Shown here: one piece after another, positions 18,147-27,966 of the stretch
Layout: each line of letters starts with the position of its first letter
How positions within the stretch are numbered: the first letter of the stretch is position 1
Source: Tardiphaga sp. 709
GTDB lineage: Bacteria; Pseudomonadota; Alphaproteobacteria; Rhizobiales; Xanthobacteraceae
NCBI RefSeq assembly: GCF_032401055.1
Contig: NZ_CP135529.1
Span: forward strand, 6,012,501 to 6,076,500
DNA: 64,000 nucleotides
Direction of reading: 5' to 3'
Notes under the pieces: model-generated
Databases searched by the model: none
Seen by the model: the letters and a program-made list of their open reading frames with translations, nothing else
What the model was told of the DNA's origin: nothing
Position numbers and translations under genes: made by a program

Positions 18147-19535
18147 ATGTCCGAGCGTTGGACGCCCGACAGCTGGCGCGGCAAGCCCGTGCTGCAAATG
18201 CCGGAATACCCGGATCTCAAGGCCCTTGGCGATGTCGAGGCGCAGCTTGCCACGTTTCCGCCGCTGGTTTTTGCAGGTGAAGCGCGCAATCTGAAGAAGT
18301 CGCTCGCCCGCGTGGCTGCCGGCGAAGCCTTCCTGCTGCAGGGCGGCGATTGCGCCGAGAGCTTTGCCGAGCATGGCGCCAACAATATCCGCGATTTCTT
18401 CCGAGCCTTCCTGCAGATGTCGGTGGTGCTGACCTATGCCGGCGCGCTGCCCGTGGTGAAGATCGGCCGTATCGCCGGTCAGTTCGCCAAGCCGCGGTCC
18501 TCGCCGATGGAGAAGCTCAACGGCGTCGAACTGCCGAGCTATCGCGGCGACATCATCAATGACATCGCCTTCACGCCAGAATCCCGCGTGCCCGATCCGC
18601 AGCGCCAGCTGATGGCCTATCGCCAGTCGGCGGCGACGCTGAATCTGCTGCGCGCTTTCGCGACCGGCGGCTTCGCCAATCTCGGCAGCGTGCATCAGTG
18701 GATGCTCGGCTTCCTGAAGGATTCGCAGCAGTCGCGCCGTTACAAGGAACTGGCCGACCGCATCTCGGACGCGCTGAACTTCATGCGCGCCTGCGGCCTC
18801 AATCTGGAAAGCCATCCGGAACTGCGTTCGACGGATTTCTACACCAGCCACGAAGCGCTGCTGCTCGGTTACGAGCAGGCCTTCACGCGCGTCGATTCCA
18901 CGACGGGCGACTGGTACGCGACCTCGGGCCATATGATCTGGATCGGCGACCGTACGCGGCAGCTCGATCATGCCCATGTCGAATACTTCCGCGGCATCAA
19001 GAATCCGATCGGCCTGAAGTGCGGCCCGTCGCTGAAGCCTGATGAACTGCTGAAGCTGATCGACGTCCTCAATCCGGACAATGAGCCCGGCCGCCTCACG
19101 CTGATCAACCGCTTCGGTCACGAGAAGGTGGGGGAGCATCTGCCGGGCTTCATCCGCGCGGTGCAGAAGGAAGGGCGCTCGGTGGTATGGTCGTGCGATC
19201 CGATGCACGGCAACACGATCACGTCGAATTCCGGCTACAAGACCCGGCCGTTCGACCGCATCCTGTCCGAGGTAAAGTCGTTCTTCCAGATTCATGCGGC
19301 CGAAGGCACCCATGCCGGCGGCGTACATCTGGAGATGACCGGCCAGAACGTGACGGAATGCACCGGTGGCGCGCGCGCTATTTCGGACGAGGACCTCAAC
19401 GACCGCTACCACACGGTCTGCGATCCGCGCCTGAATGCCGAGCAGTCCATCGACATGGCGTTCCTGATCGCCGAACTGCTGAAGACGTCCCGCGTCGACA
19501 GGGCGGAGCCGCTGCCGGTGGCATCGGGTCTCTAA
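18147..19535 (+). CDS. 3-deoxy-7-phosphoheptulonate synthase, class II
   Basis: First enzyme of the shikimate pathway, joining phosphoenolpyruvate and erythrose 4-phosphate. The 462-residue sequence is of the plant-like class II type: [19 protein letters not shown] at the N-terminus, [11 protein letters not shown] with the metal-binding Cys69, [14 protein letters not shown], and [11 protein letters not shown] near the metal site. The ATG at 18147 is preferred to the adjacent GTG; CAGGAGAG lies at a suitable distance upstream. dgkA begins two bases after its stop, so the two are translationally close. Confidence 0.95.
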   Translation: MSERWTPDSWRGKPVLQMPEYPDLKALGDVEAQLATFPPLVFAGEARNLKKSLARVAAGEAFLLQGGDCAESFAEHGANNIRDFFRAFLQMSVVLTYAGALPVVKIGRIAGQFAKPRSSPMEKLNGVELPSYRGDIINDIAFTPESRVPDPQRQLMAYRQSAATLNLLRAFATGGFANLGSVHQWMLGFLKDSQQSRRYKELADRISDALNFMRACGLNLESHPELRSTDFYTSHEALLLGYEQAFTRVDSTTGDWYATSGHMIWIGDRTRQLDHAHVEYFRGIKNPIGLKCGPSLKPDELLKLIDVLNPDNEPGRLTLINRFGHEKVGEHLPGFIRAVQKEGRSVVWSCDPMHGNTITSNSGYKTRPFDRILSEVKSFFQIHAAEGTHAGGVHLEMTGQNVTECTGGARAISDEDLNDRYHTVCDPRLNAEQSIDMAFLIAELLKTSRVDRAEPLPVASGL

Positions 19536-19537
19536 AC

Positions 19538-19891
19538 TTGTCGCGCCTCTGGCGGGCCACCATCAACACCTGGAATGGCCTGACCTTCGCAACGCGATCG
19601 GAGCAGGCCATTCGCGAGGAGCTGTTTGCGCTGCTCCTCGCGGTGCCGCTGTCATTCCTCATCGGCACCACCGCAGCGCGCCGGCTCGAGCTGGTGGCGG
19701 TGGTTTTGCTGCTGCTCACCGTCGAACTCCTCAACACCGCCATCGAGAAACTGGCCGACCGGCTCACCACCGAACACGATCCGCAGATCGGGCGTGTGAA
19801 GGACATGGGATCGGCGGCCGTCGGCGTCGCACTGGTGATTGCCGGCATGACCTGGCTGTATGCGCTCGGTGAGCGCATAGGCATCTTCTAA
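19538..19891 (+). CDS. dgkA: Diacylglycerol kinase DgkA
   Basis: Small inner-membrane kinase that phosphorylates diacylglycerol, recycling lipid by-products of envelope synthesis. The TTG at 19538 gives 117 residues, close to the E. coli length. The active-site blocks are visible: RSEQAIREEL, VELLNTAIEKLADR and the GRVKDMGSAAV segment. Three hydrophobic helices are present. The non-ATG start lies two bases after the stop of the DAHP synthase gene, which suggests translational coupling. nadE follows after 43 bases. Confidence 0.93.
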   Translation: MSRLWRATINTWNGLTFATRSEQAIREELFALLLAVPLSFLIGTTAARRLELVAVVLLLLTVELLNTAIEKLADRLTTEHDPQIGRVKDMGSAAVGVALVIAGMTWLYALGERIGIF

Positions 19892-19934
19892 TCCCGCAGT
19901 TGCGAAGGGTGAGCCGGTAGGCTTGGATGTTTCC

Positions 19935-21686
19935 ATGACAGAATTGACGCGCTTCACCGTCACGCTCGCCCAGCTCAATCCCATCGTCGGTGATATCACC
20001 GGCAATGCCGCCAAGGCGCGCGCCGCGCGGGCGCAGGCCCAAGCCGACGGCGCGACGCTGATCGTGTTTCCTGAATTGTTTATCGCCGGCTACCCACCGG
20101 AAGACCTGGTGCTGAAACCGGCCTTTCAGGCGGCCTGCCGGGCGGCCATCGAGAATCTGGCACGCGAGACCGCGGACGGTGGTCCGGCCGTGCTGATCGG
20201 TTCGCCCTGGGTCGACGGCGGCAAGCTCTACAATGCCTGCGCGTTGCTTGACGAAGGCCGCATCGCCGCGATCCGCTTCAAGGTCAATCTGCCGAATTAC
20301 GGTGTGTTCGACGAAAAGCGCGTCTTCGCGCGCGGCTCGGTCTCGGGACCCGTCACCATCCGCGGCCTGCGCGTCGGCGTGCCGATCTGCGAAGACACCT
20401 GGATGGAAGAGTCCGCCGATTACGAAGACGTGGTCGAGACGCTGACCGAGACCGGCGCCGAAATCCTGATCGTGCCGAACGGTTCGCCATATGCCCGCGG
20501 CAAGACGGATCTGCGCTTGTCGGTGCAGGTCGCCCGCGTCACCGAGAGCCATCTACCGATGGTCTACCTTAATCAGGTCGGCGGTCAGGACGAACTGGTG
20601 TTCGACGGCGCGAGCTTTGTGCTCAATGCCGACCGCTCGCTGGGCGCGCAATTGCCGTCCTTCACCGAGAGCATCACGACGCTGACATTCGAGAAGATCG
20701 ACGGCCACTGGCGCTGCGACGGACCGATCGCACCGGTACCGGAAGGCGACGAGGGCGACTACGCCGCCTGTGTGCTTGGCTTGCGCGATTACGTCAACAA
20801 GAACGGCTTCCCCGGCGTGCTGATGGGCATCTCCGGCGGTATCGACTCCGCGCTTTGCGCCGCGATCGCCGTGGATGCGCTCGGCGCCGACCGCGTGCGC
20901 GGCATCATGCTGCCATTCCGCTACACCGCGCAGGTGTCGCTCGACGATGCCGACAAGCTCGCGAAGGCGCTGGGTTTCCGTTACGAGATCCTGCCCATCG
21001 CCGATGCGGTCAACGGCTTCGAGAAGATCCTTGCCGATACCTTCAAGGGTCTCGCGCGCGACATCACCGAAGAGAACCTGCAAGCGCGCACCCGTGGTAC
21101 GCTGTTGATGGCCGTCTCCAACAAGACCGGCGCGATGGTCGTCACGACAGGCAACAAGTCGGAAATGTCGGTAGGCTATGCCACGCTCTATGGCGATATG
21201 AATGGCGGCTTCAATCCGATCAAGGATCTCTACAAGACCCAGGTGTTCCGTATCTCGACCTTGCGCAATTCATGGAAGCCCGAAGGCGCGCTCGGTCCCG
21301 ATGGCGAAGTGATCCCCAACAACATCATTATCCGTCCGCCCACGGCCGAACTGCGCGAAAACCAGACCGACCAGGACTCGCTACCTCCCTACGGTATTCT
21401 CGATGGCATTCTCGAACGCCTGGTCGAACGCGAGGAGCCGTTGTCGGAGATCGTGGCCGCCGGTTACGAGAAGGACGTGGTGACGCGGATCGACCGGCTG
21501 CTCAACATCGCCGAATACAAGCGCCGGCAGGCGGCACCGGGCGTGAAAGTAACGCGGAAGAACTTTGGTAGGGATCGCCGCTATCCGATCACCAACAAGT
21601 TTCGCGATTTGGCCAATCCATTGCCGAGGCCCGATGAGGACTTGGTGACGCGGCCCGGCAAGGGCACCAGCGAAGCGTTCGAATGA
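19935..21686 (+). CDS. nadE: Glutamine-dependent NAD+ synthetase
   Basis: Converts deamido-NAD to NAD using ammonia from glutamine. The 583-residue protein has two domains. The N-terminal nitrilase-type glutaminase shows the triad Glu47 (FPELFIAG), Lys116 (RFKVNLPNYG) and Cys152 (PICEDTW). The C-terminal synthetase has the PP-loop GISGGIDSALCA, TTGNKSEMSVGYATLYGD and a C-terminal K/R-rich tail. The ATG at 19935 is chosen; a TTG at 19923 is in frame. A hairpin follows the stop. Confidence 0.96.
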   Translation: MTELTRFTVTLAQLNPIVGDITGNAAKARAARAQAQADGATLIVFPELFIAGYPPEDLVLKPAFQAACRAAIENLARETADGGPAVLIGSPWVDGGKLYNACALLDEGRIAAIRFKVNLPNYGVFDEKRVFARGSVSGPVTIRGLRVGVPICEDTWMEESADYEDVVETLTETGAEILIVPNGSPYARGKTDLRLSVQVARVTESHLPMVYLNQVGGQDELVFDGASFVLNADRSLGAQLPSFTESITTLTFEKIDGHWRCDGPIAPVPEGDEGDYAACVLGLRDYVNKNGFPGVLMGISGGIDSALCAAIAVDALGADRVRGIMLPFRYTAQVSLDDADKLAKALGFRYEILPIADAVNGFEKILADTFKGLARDITEENLQARTRGTLLMAVSNKTGAMVVTTGNKSEMSVGYATLYGDMNGGFNPIKDLYKTQVFRISTLRNSWKPEGALGPDGEVIPNNIIIRPPTAELRENQTDQDSLPPYGILDGILERLVEREEPLSEIVAAGYEKDVVTRIDRLLNIAEYKRRQAAPGVKVTRKNFGRDRRYPITNKFRDLANPLPRPDEDLVTRPGKGTSEAFE

Positions 21687-21689
21687 AGC

Positions 21690-21712
21690 TGTAGGGCGAA
21701 TGACGCCCTACA
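21690..21712. terminator. Hairpin between convergent nadE and DUF1217 genes
   Basis: TGTAGGGCG (21690-21698) pairs with CGCCCTACA (21704-21712) across a 5-base loop. It lies immediately after nadE and 30 bases beyond the stop of the opposite gene. No long T-run is present, so it is a weak terminator candidate for either side. Confidence 0.5.
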
Positions 21713-21741
21713 AACCCGTCGTGTATCGGCGCGTGATCCCG

Positions 21742-23799
21742 TCACCGCGCCGTTTTGGCCACCGCCGCAAAGGTTGAATCGCTCAGGACGCCACCGCCCT
21801 GAAACAGGGTGACGACGGGTGAGGATGCGGCGCTGGTGCTGTTCTTGATGTCATACAGCGCCGAGAAACGGTTCAGCAGTTTGGCCAGCTTGGCGGGATC
21901 GGCGAGGTCCTTCAGATTGAGGTGTTTCTCCACCACCTTGGCCTGCTGATCGATATCCATCGCGCCGACCTCGTCCGGCAGGCTGAAGATGGTGCGGAAC
22001 ACTTCCGCCAGCGCCTTGTCTGCAAGCAGGTCATATGCCGAGGTGATGCTCGGCGCCTTGCGCTCGAAGTAGAGCGCGAGCCGCACGCCGGGATTGCTTT
22101 CGCCCTGCTGCGTCTCCAGCGTCTGTTGCAGATATTTGTGCTGGGTTTCCATGAACTGGTCGCGGGTCTGCGGCCCGAATTTCGGTAGCCGCGCGATCTC
22201 GCCGTCGTCGTCGAAATTGAACGAGGCCACCAGCTCCGCGAAACGCGGATCCTTCTGCGTGTTGACGAAGCTCTTGGGGTCGTTCAGGTCGGAATCGAAC
22301 ATCTTGCGCAGATCGGCGGTGGTCACCTTGGCGGGGTCGAGGTCCTTGGCGACGAGCGCGATGTCGATGAGCTTCCTGTCGGCAAGCAGATCCTTCACGC
22401 TCTCGATATTGGCGATGTTTTTCTGATAATAGACCGCGTCCTTGTCGGCCGCCTTGCGCAGCTCGGCCTGTTCCTTGTCCTTCGTGAAGCGTGTCTTGGC
22501 GATGATGTAGTCCTTCATCACCTGGGTGACTTCCGCGGCGTCCTGCGCCACCACAGGCGTCGTGATATGTCCGCTGCTGTCGAAATTGAATGCCCGAGCG
22601 AGCTGAACGTATCGGTCGTCGTGCAGCTTGTTCACGTAGCTCTTTGGATCGTCCGGATCGCTTTTGAGCACGTTTTTGATGATCGTCGGCGAAACCTCTT
22701 CGGGATCAAGGCCAAATGCTTTCAGAGCAAAATTATAGACGTTTGGCGTCTTGAGAAAAGCATCGACCGTGGTCACCTTGGCGAGACCGGCGCGATACTG
22801 CTTGATCAGCGATGCCGCGTACTTTTCGTCCGCTGCGAGATAGGTCGCGCCCTGGCTGTTGACATATTTGGCATGGGTGTCGCTCAGCTGCGCGGCTGTC
22901 TGGGCAGACGTTCCGGTGGGCAACGTGCCGTCGGGCGAGAACTCGAAAGCGCCCGCAAGCGCCACATAGCTGTCGATCGTCTCGAGTGCATCCTTATAGC
23001 TGAGGATGCTGACCTCATTCATCGATCCGCGCGCGCGCTCCAGCTCGATCTTCTGGCGCAGGTCGGCCATATCGGCGCCCGGCTGTTTCAATGCCGCCAT
23101 GTATGTGTCGATCTTGCTGGCGGCGTCGAGCATCGCTGCCTGGGCCTTGGTGATATTCGCATTGATGTCGGCTTTCTGCGACACCCAAACGGAATTGACA
23201 TAGCTGTTCGGATCGGACGGATCGCTGCTCAGCACCTTGCTGATCGTGTCCTGGGACCAGCGATTCTTGTCGATGCCGAAGGCCGAGAAAACATAATTCC
23301 GCAGCTTGTCGTCGGCGAGCAGGCCATTGACGTTGGTGATCTTTTCGATCGTGAGATTGTAGTAGTTCTTGTTCGCGTCGATGGCATCGACCCCGCGCTG
23401 CGCTACGGCCGTGTACAGACCGATCATGTCGTCGGCCTGGTTCTCGGACTGGGCGGTGTTGGTGCTGCTGCTGGTGGTCCCGAAGGGGAAGGCCGCTGCG
23501 AAATCCCGGTAGCGTTTGTCGCTCAGCTTGTTGGCAAAACTGTTGGCGTCGGAGAGATCGCTTTCCAGCACCTTGCGCAGGAAGGCCTTGGCATAGGCCA
23601 TGTCCTCCAGACCATAGGCCGTCGTTGCATAAGTATAGAGCCGATAGTCATTCAGGAGATCATCGACGGTTTTCACCTTGCCGATGTTCTCTTTGTAATA
23701 GGCCGTATCCCGCGAGACGGTGGCCTGTTGCGAGACCCGCGTCAGCGATTGGGTGAGATTGCGGGAGACGATATTATAGTTGAGATAAGTCGAGACCAT
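21742..23799 (-). CDS. Multi-repeat DUF1217 protein
   Basis: A 685-residue protein built from about five copies of a DUF1217 unit. Each unit reads roughly YY..NI.KV..V.DLL.D..L..YA..AFGLD......I..VL.SD..DP.SYVNKL.D.RY..LA.AF.F. Copies begin near residues 34, 145, 330, 440 and 580; the last is divergent. There is no signal peptide, and the start (MVSTYLNYNIVSRNL) resembles the hook-end style of flagellar axial proteins. DUF1217 genes are often found in flagellar clusters of Rhizobiales, but no flagellar gene is adjacent here; motAB lie about 11 kb away. Function is unproven. Confidence 0.82.
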   Translation of the reverse strand: MVSTYLNYNIVSRNLTQSLTRVSQQATVSRDTAYYKENIGKVKTVDDLLNDYRLYTYATTAYGLEDMAYAKAFLRKVLESDLSDANSFANKLSDKRYRDFAAAFPFGTTSSSTNTAQSENQADDMIGLYTAVAQRGVDAIDANKNYYNLTIEKITNVNGLLADDKLRNYVFSAFGIDKNRWSQDTISKVLSSDPSDPNSYVNSVWVSQKADINANITKAQAAMLDAASKIDTYMAALKQPGADMADLRQKIELERARGSMNEVSILSYKDALETIDSYVALAGAFEFSPDGTLPTGTSAQTAAQLSDTHAKYVNSQGATYLAADEKYAASLIKQYRAGLAKVTTVDAFLKTPNVYNFALKAFGLDPEEVSPTIIKNVLKSDPDDPKSYVNKLHDDRYVQLARAFNFDSSGHITTPVVAQDAAEVTQVMKDYIIAKTRFTKDKEQAELRKAADKDAVYYQKNIANIESVKDLLADRKLIDIALVAKDLDPAKVTTADLRKMFDSDLNDPKSFVNTQKDPRFAELVASFNFDDDGEIARLPKFGPQTRDQFMETQHKYLQQTLETQQGESNPGVRLALYFERKAPSITSAYDLLADKALAEVFRTIFSLPDEVGAMDIDQQAKVVEKHLNLKDLADPAKLAKLLNRFSALYDIKNSTSAASSPVVTLFQGGGVLSDSTFAAVAKTAR

Positions 23800-23907
23800 C
23801 CGAACACCCTCGCGGTTTGGCGTGAGCCTACCGTTCGGAGGTTGTCCGAAGCTGGACGCAGGGGCCGTGCGCTCGTCGCCCTGCCTGGCTGGGCGACGTC
23901 ACGGGGC

Positions 23908-25092
23908 CTACCGCGGCGCGTTGTTCGGCAGGAATTGCGGACCGACCGTGCGGATCTGGCCCGGTGTGGACGGCGCCGCCGGTTGCGCGGGAACTGCTGC
24001 TGCTGGCGCCTCCGGTGCTGCGCCCTTCTTCAAGGCGGCAGGCATGCCCTTTTGCGGCTGCGACATCCGCTTGGCACGTTCCTCGGTGACGATGATGTCA
24101 CCATTCTCCGCTGCTGATTTGTCGTCGACATTCTTCAACGCCTCGGACCAGGTCTGGCCTTGCGCCTTGCAGGAACACGACGGATTGAATTCGGTGCGAT
24201 ACTTGAAAGCGTTCGGCGATGACGAATAGGGCTGCCCCGAAACCGAGACGGCCGAGTTCATGTCCTCGCCGGGATTGCGATAGGTGAACAGGTTGGCGTC
24301 GGAGGCCGGGCAGAGATTCTTGCAGGTCCGCTCGTCATCGCCGAAACGCGCCGGGATCGTCGCGAACGAGATCGGGAAATAGAAGCCGTCGCAGGTGCGC
24401 ACGCAGACGGTGCGGTAGGTGCCGGACGGAACGGGCGACATATTGCCGTCCAGCGGCGGCGCGCCGGGGCTTGGTTCGTTATTGCCGAACAGGTTGCTCA
24501 GGAAACCGCCGGGGCCTGAATTCTGCGGGGCGGCGCGCTGCGCAGCGGCGGCGTATTGCGGGCCGCAATTGTTCTGCGCGAGGGCCAGCAGCACCGAGCG
24601 GCGCTGGGTATCACGGTCCGAACTGCCGGGCGTGCCGACGCGCAGGCGTTCGAGATTGCTGGTGATCTGATCCAGATTGCCGCGCATCTGCTGGATCTGA
24701 TTGTTGACCGGGCCGCACTGCTGCGACTGTCCATTGAACAGCGAGAAGAAGCCGGAACTGTCGCAGCCCATCCGCTTGGCCTGCGCAGAAACGCGGTCGA
24801 GCTCGCTTTGCTGCTTGGACGCGGCGTCCTCATAGCGGCGAAGCTGTTCGGCGCGCGCGGGATCGAGGCCGTTACCGCGATCGATGGTCGCAAGCTGCGC
24901 CTCGAGGCGCCCGCACATCGGATTGCCAGAGCCCTGCTGCTGCGCCTGGCTCGGCGGATAGACCTGCTGCGCGGGATAGGCCGGGGGCGGTCCGTTCTGC
25001 GCCGATGCAGGAGTGCCCAGCGACAGCGCACCAACCAGTGCGGCACCAACGAAAGCCCAGCGAGAAAGGGAAGCAGTCACAGTGTCAGACAT
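23908..25092 (-). CDS. DUF2865 exported protein
   Basis: A 394-residue secreted or periplasmic protein with a signal peptide (cleavage near TPASAQ). A Pro/Gln-rich stretch is followed by a helical region NPMCGRLEAQLATIDRG with heptads, then the DUF2865 core GTYRTVCVRTCDGFYFPISF and DDERTCKNLCPASDANLF, whose cysteines probably form disulfides. The core resembles a small cell-wall- or enzyme-inhibitor-like fold, but I know of no assigned role. A low-complexity Ala/Pro C-terminus follows. It lies 108 bases upstream of the DUF1217 gene on the same strand. Confidence 0.82.
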   Translation of the reverse strand: MSDTVTASLSRWAFVGAALVGALSLGTPASAQNGPPPAYPAQQVYPPSQAQQQGSGNPMCGRLEAQLATIDRGNGLDPARAEQLRRYEDAASKQQSELDRVSAQAKRMGCDSSGFFSLFNGQSQQCGPVNNQIQQMRGNLDQITSNLERLRVGTPGSSDRDTQRRSVLLALAQNNCGPQYAAAAQRAAPQNSGPGGFLSNLFGNNEPSPGAPPLDGNMSPVPSGTYRTVCVRTCDGFYFPISFATIPARFGDDERTCKNLCPASDANLFTYRNPGEDMNSAVSVSGQPYSSSPNAFKYRTEFNPSCSCKAQGQTWSEALKNVDDKSAAENGDIIVTEERAKRMSQPQKGMPAALKKGAAPEAPAAAVPAQPAAPSTPGQIRTVGPQFLPNNAPR

Positions 25093-25322
25093 ATCCGGCC
25101 AATGCGCGAGTCAGAAGCGAGCGAGACAGAAACAAGCGGGGTGGTGCGGCATCGCGCTTCGATACCGCCGCCAACCTCTCGCCGACGTTGCCAGACGCGC
25201 GCGATGAAAATGCGGCGGCGAACGCGGCTTTCCATAGCTGCTTCTCGCGGCAGGGTCACGTCGTTTCCGGGGCCTCACTGTGGCCGCAAGCGTGACGCAA
25301 GAAAGTCGCAAGCCGGGGGATG

Positions 25323-25628
25323 TCAGCGCTGGCAGGTAATCGCAACGAATTCGTCGCATTTGCCGTGATGGCAGGCGCTGCCTGACGTCGGGACCGAGCC
25401 GGTCACTTCATCGGGATCGACGCGGCGATAGGCGACGGCCTGGTCGAAGGCGCGCGATTTGCAATAGGACAGGGCGGCATGCGCGCCGCATTTCTCGCCG
25501 CGGGCGAGGCACTGGTCGATACCGTAACCGTCAGACTGGTTGGCGATGATGAAGACGCGGGAATCGGCAAAGGCCGAGGAAGCGGCCAGAACAAATGCCG
25601 CCGTCAGAACGACTGAAATGGATTTCAT
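25323..25628 (-). CDS. Small Cys-rich exported protein
   Basis: A 101-residue protein with a clear Sec signal peptide (MKSISVVLTAAFVLAASSAFA, cleavage after residue 21) and six cysteines in the mature part (DQCLARGEKCGAHAALSYC and SACHHGKCDEFVAITC, each within a short stretch). It is probably a disulfide-stabilised periplasmic or secreted protein. I recognise no family. It may share regulation with the DUF2865 gene downstream, though 230 bases separate them. A short inverted repeat, GAATGAGG/CCTCATTC (25641-25664), lies just upstream of its start. Confidence 0.72.
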   Translation of the reverse strand: MKSISVVLTAAFVLAASSAFADSRVFIIANQSDGYGIDQCLARGEKCGAHAALSYCKSRAFDQAVAYRRVDPDEVTGSVPTSGSACHHGKCDEFVAITCQR

Positions 25629-25930
25629 AACTCACCGAATGAATGAGGAAATTCGCCCTCATTCGATACGCCCCAAAGATTAACAATCATTAACCATGAG
25701 CGGCGTAGCGATGGATTGAGGCCGAAATCAGCCCTTTACGGCATAGTTCCACACCCTTGACGGGCCACCTGGGGTTGCCCCATGGTGCCCCGATGAACGG
25801 TTCTCTCGCCATTTGTGGCATTTGCCGCGAGATTAAGAGCTAGCGATTCGCTGGCTGAGGCCGTCTTTTCTCACACGAGATCAATCTCAAGAGGGATGAG
25901 GAGACGCCCGGCCGCAAGGGACGGACATCC
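25629..25930. other. Intergenic region upstream of cysS
   Basis: 302 bases between divergent genes, with no credible ORF. It contains the 8-bp inverted repeat at 25641-25664 near the minus-strand gene, and a GC-rich hairpin at 25761-25792 (CACCTGGGG pairing with CCCCATGGTG, one bulged base) in what would be the cysS leader. AGGGATGAGGAG and AAGGGACGG purine stretches precede the cysS ATG. Confidence 0.5.
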
Positions 25931-27325
25931 ATGGAACTGCGCCTTTACGACACTCTGACCCGCGAGAAGCGCGTCTTCACGCCGATCGATGCCGACAACG
26001 TCCGGATGTATGTCTGCGGGCCGACGGTCTACGACTTCGCCCATATCGGCAATGCGCGCCCGGTGATCGTGTTCGACGTGCTGTTCCGGCTGCTGCGGCA
26101 CATCTACGGCGCCGACAAGGTCACCTATGTCCGCAACATCACCGACGTCGACGACAAGATCAACGACCGCGCGTTGCGCGATTTTCCGGGCCTGCCGCTG
26201 AACGAGGCAATCCGCCGGGTCACCGAGACCACGGCCAACCAGTTTCAGGCGGATGTCGCGGCGCTGGGATGCTTGTCGCCGACAGTGCAGCCGCGGGCGA
26301 CGGACTTCGTGCTGCCGCGGCCCGACGGCAAGACCGATATGGTCACGCTGATCAGGGAATTGATCGCGCGCGGCCATGCCTATGAGGCTGCGGGCGAAGT
26401 GTTGTTCGACACCCAGTCGATGGCCGACTATGGCGCACTCTCCGGCCGCAAACTGGAAGACCAGCAGGCCGGCGCGCGCGTCGCCGTCGATGCGCACAAG
26501 AAGCATCCGACCGACTTCGTGTTGTGGAAGCAGTCATCCGCCGAAGAACCCGGCTGGGAAAGCCCGTGGGGCAGGGGCCGTCCGGGCTGGCACATCGAGT
26601 GCTCGGCAATGGCGGAGGCCTATCTTGGCACGATCTTCGACATTCATGGCGGCGGCCTCGACCTGATCTTCCCGCATCATGAAAACGAAATCGCCCAGTC
26701 GCGCTGCGCGCACGGTACGCATGCGATGGCGAATTACTGGATGCATAACGGCTTCCTGCAGGTCGAAGGCGAGAAGATGTCGAAGAGCCTCGGCAACTTC
26801 TTCACGATCCGTGAACTGCTGCAAGATTGGCCGGGCGAAGTGCTGCGCCTGAACATGCTGAAGACACACTATCGTTCGCCGATCGACTGGACCGTGAAAG
26901 GTCTGGAAGAAAGCGCCAAGACGCTCGATGACTGGTATTGGGTCGCAGCGGATGCAACAGGTGGCGACGTCTCCGACAAGGTGATGGAGCCGATGTTCGA
27001 CGATCTGAATACGTCGCTGGCTGTTGCGGCGTTGCACGGTCTTCGCAACAGTGCGGCAGCAGGCAATGACGGCGATCGCAGTCAATTTGCAGCGTCGTTG
27101 CGTGCGCTCGGTTTCCTGTCGGAAACGGCTGCTGCATGGAATGGACGCAAACAACAGGCCAGCGGGATCGATGCAGCAAAGGTCGATGGTTTGATTGCGG
27201 ATCGTACAGCCGCGCGGGTTCGCAAGGACTTCAAGGAGTCCGATCGTATCCGCGACGAACTTGCCGCCATGGGCGTCGTCATCAAGGACTCGAAGGAAGG
27301 CACCACTTGGGAGATCGCGCGATGA
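25931..27325 (+). CDS. cysS: Cysteine--tRNA ligase
   Basis: Charges tRNA-Cys with cysteine. The 464-residue class I synthetase has the zinc-binding Cys29 ([10 protein letters not shown]), HIGN motif (residues 38-41), a second zinc cysteine in WHIECSAM, the [11 protein letters not shown] zinc histidine, and KMSKS ([12 protein letters not shown], about residue 280). The DALR-type helical domain ends in the usual [13 protein letters not shown]. The gene overlaps by four bases (ATGA) with a tiny membrane-protein gene, which itself overlaps an acetyltransferase gene. Confidence 0.97.
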   Translation: MELRLYDTLTREKRVFTPIDADNVRMYVCGPTVYDFAHIGNARPVIVFDVLFRLLRHIYGADKVTYVRNITDVDDKINDRALRDFPGLPLNEAIRRVTETTANQFQADVAALGCLSPTVQPRATDFVLPRPDGKTDMVTLIRELIARGHAYEAAGEVLFDTQSMADYGALSGRKLEDQQAGARVAVDAHKKHPTDFVLWKQSSAEEPGWESPWGRGRPGWHIECSAMAEAYLGTIFDIHGGGLDLIFPHHENEIAQSRCAHGTHAMANYWMHNGFLQVEGEKMSKSLGNFFTIRELLQDWPGEVLRLNMLKTHYRSPIDWTVKGLEESAKTLDDWYWVAADATGGDVSDKVMEPMFDDLNTSLAVAALHGLRNSAAAGNDGDRSQFAASLRALGFLSETAAAWNGRKQQASGIDAAKVDGLIADRTAARVRKDFKESDRIRDELAAMGVVIKDSKEGTTWEIAR

Positions 27326-27435
27326 GCCGACCCGACACACCGTTTCCAAAGCACTGGAAATATTACATTGCGCTGAAATGGGCGCTGATCATCGGCGCGA
27401 TAGCGCTGGCGCTGAAGCTGGTGGATTTCTGGTGA
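27322..27435 (+). CDS. 37-residue predicted membrane protein
   Basis: A very small gene joined to both neighbours by 4-base overlaps, ATGA with cysS at its start and GTGA with the acetyltransferase at its end. The product has a polar N-terminus ([15 protein letters not shown]) and a single hydrophobic helix [21 protein letters not shown]. The exact translational coupling argues that it is real. No function can be given. Confidence 0.68.
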   Translation: MSRPDTPFPKHWKYYIALKWALIIGAIALALKLVDFW

Positions 27436-27935
27436 GCGCGATGGGCGAGGCGAAACCGGCACTGCGGCCGTTCCTGCCGGATGACACCGCGATTGCGGCT
27501 GCGATCTATGTGGCCAGCATCGAGGAATTGACGGGCGACGATTACAGCGAAGCGCAGCAGGAAGCCTGGGCTGCAACGGTCGACGACGAGGTGGCCTTCG
27601 GCAAGCGGCTGGCGTCGCAACTCACGCTGATCGCGACGCTGGACGGCGTGCCGGTCGGCTTTGCATCGCTGAAAGGCGCCAACCACATCGATCTGCTTTA
27701 CGTGCATCCCAATGCCGCCCTGCAGGGTGTGGCATCGCTGCTGATCGATGCGATCGAGAAGCTGGCAGGTGCACGCGGCGCCAAGCTGCTGACCGTGGAT
27801 GCCAGCGACACCGCCGAGCCCTTCTTCAAGAAACGCGGATATATCCCGACACAGCGCAACAGCGTGCCGCTGAATGATGAGTGGCTTGCCAACACCACGA
27901 TGCAGAAGACGCTGGGCGAAGCCGGGGTGTCCTAA
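27432..27935 (+). CDS. GNAT family N-acetyltransferase
   Basis: A 167-residue acetyltransferase-fold protein. The acetyl-CoA region reads IDLLYVHPNAALQGVASLLIDAIEKLA, where LYVHP and Q-x-G-V-A fit motif A of GNAT enzymes, and the late beta strand is LTVDASDTAEPFFKKRGY. The GTG at 27432 overlaps the upstream stop; an ATG at 27441 is an alternative. The acceptor is unknown. It belongs to a chain cysS - small membrane protein - GNAT - VOC protein on one strand. Confidence 0.85.
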   Translation: MSAMGEAKPALRPFLPDDTAIAAAIYVASIEELTGDDYSEAQQEAWAATVDDEVAFGKRLASQLTLIATLDGVPVGFASLKGANHIDLLYVHPNAALQGVASLLIDAIEKLAGARGAKLLTVDASDTAEPFFKKRGYIPTQRNSVPLNDEWLANTTMQKTLGEAGVS

Positions 27936-27966
27936 ATCGAATGAAGAAGGCAGGGGAGGAAGACCG

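Noticed and set aside
21690-21712. Strong terminator after nadE
   Set aside because: Stem is only nine bases and lacks a T-run; listed as weak.
22567-24117. 516-codon plus-strand frame opposite the DUF1217 gene
   Set aside because: Antisense to a repeat protein; the repeats in DNA explain the open frame.
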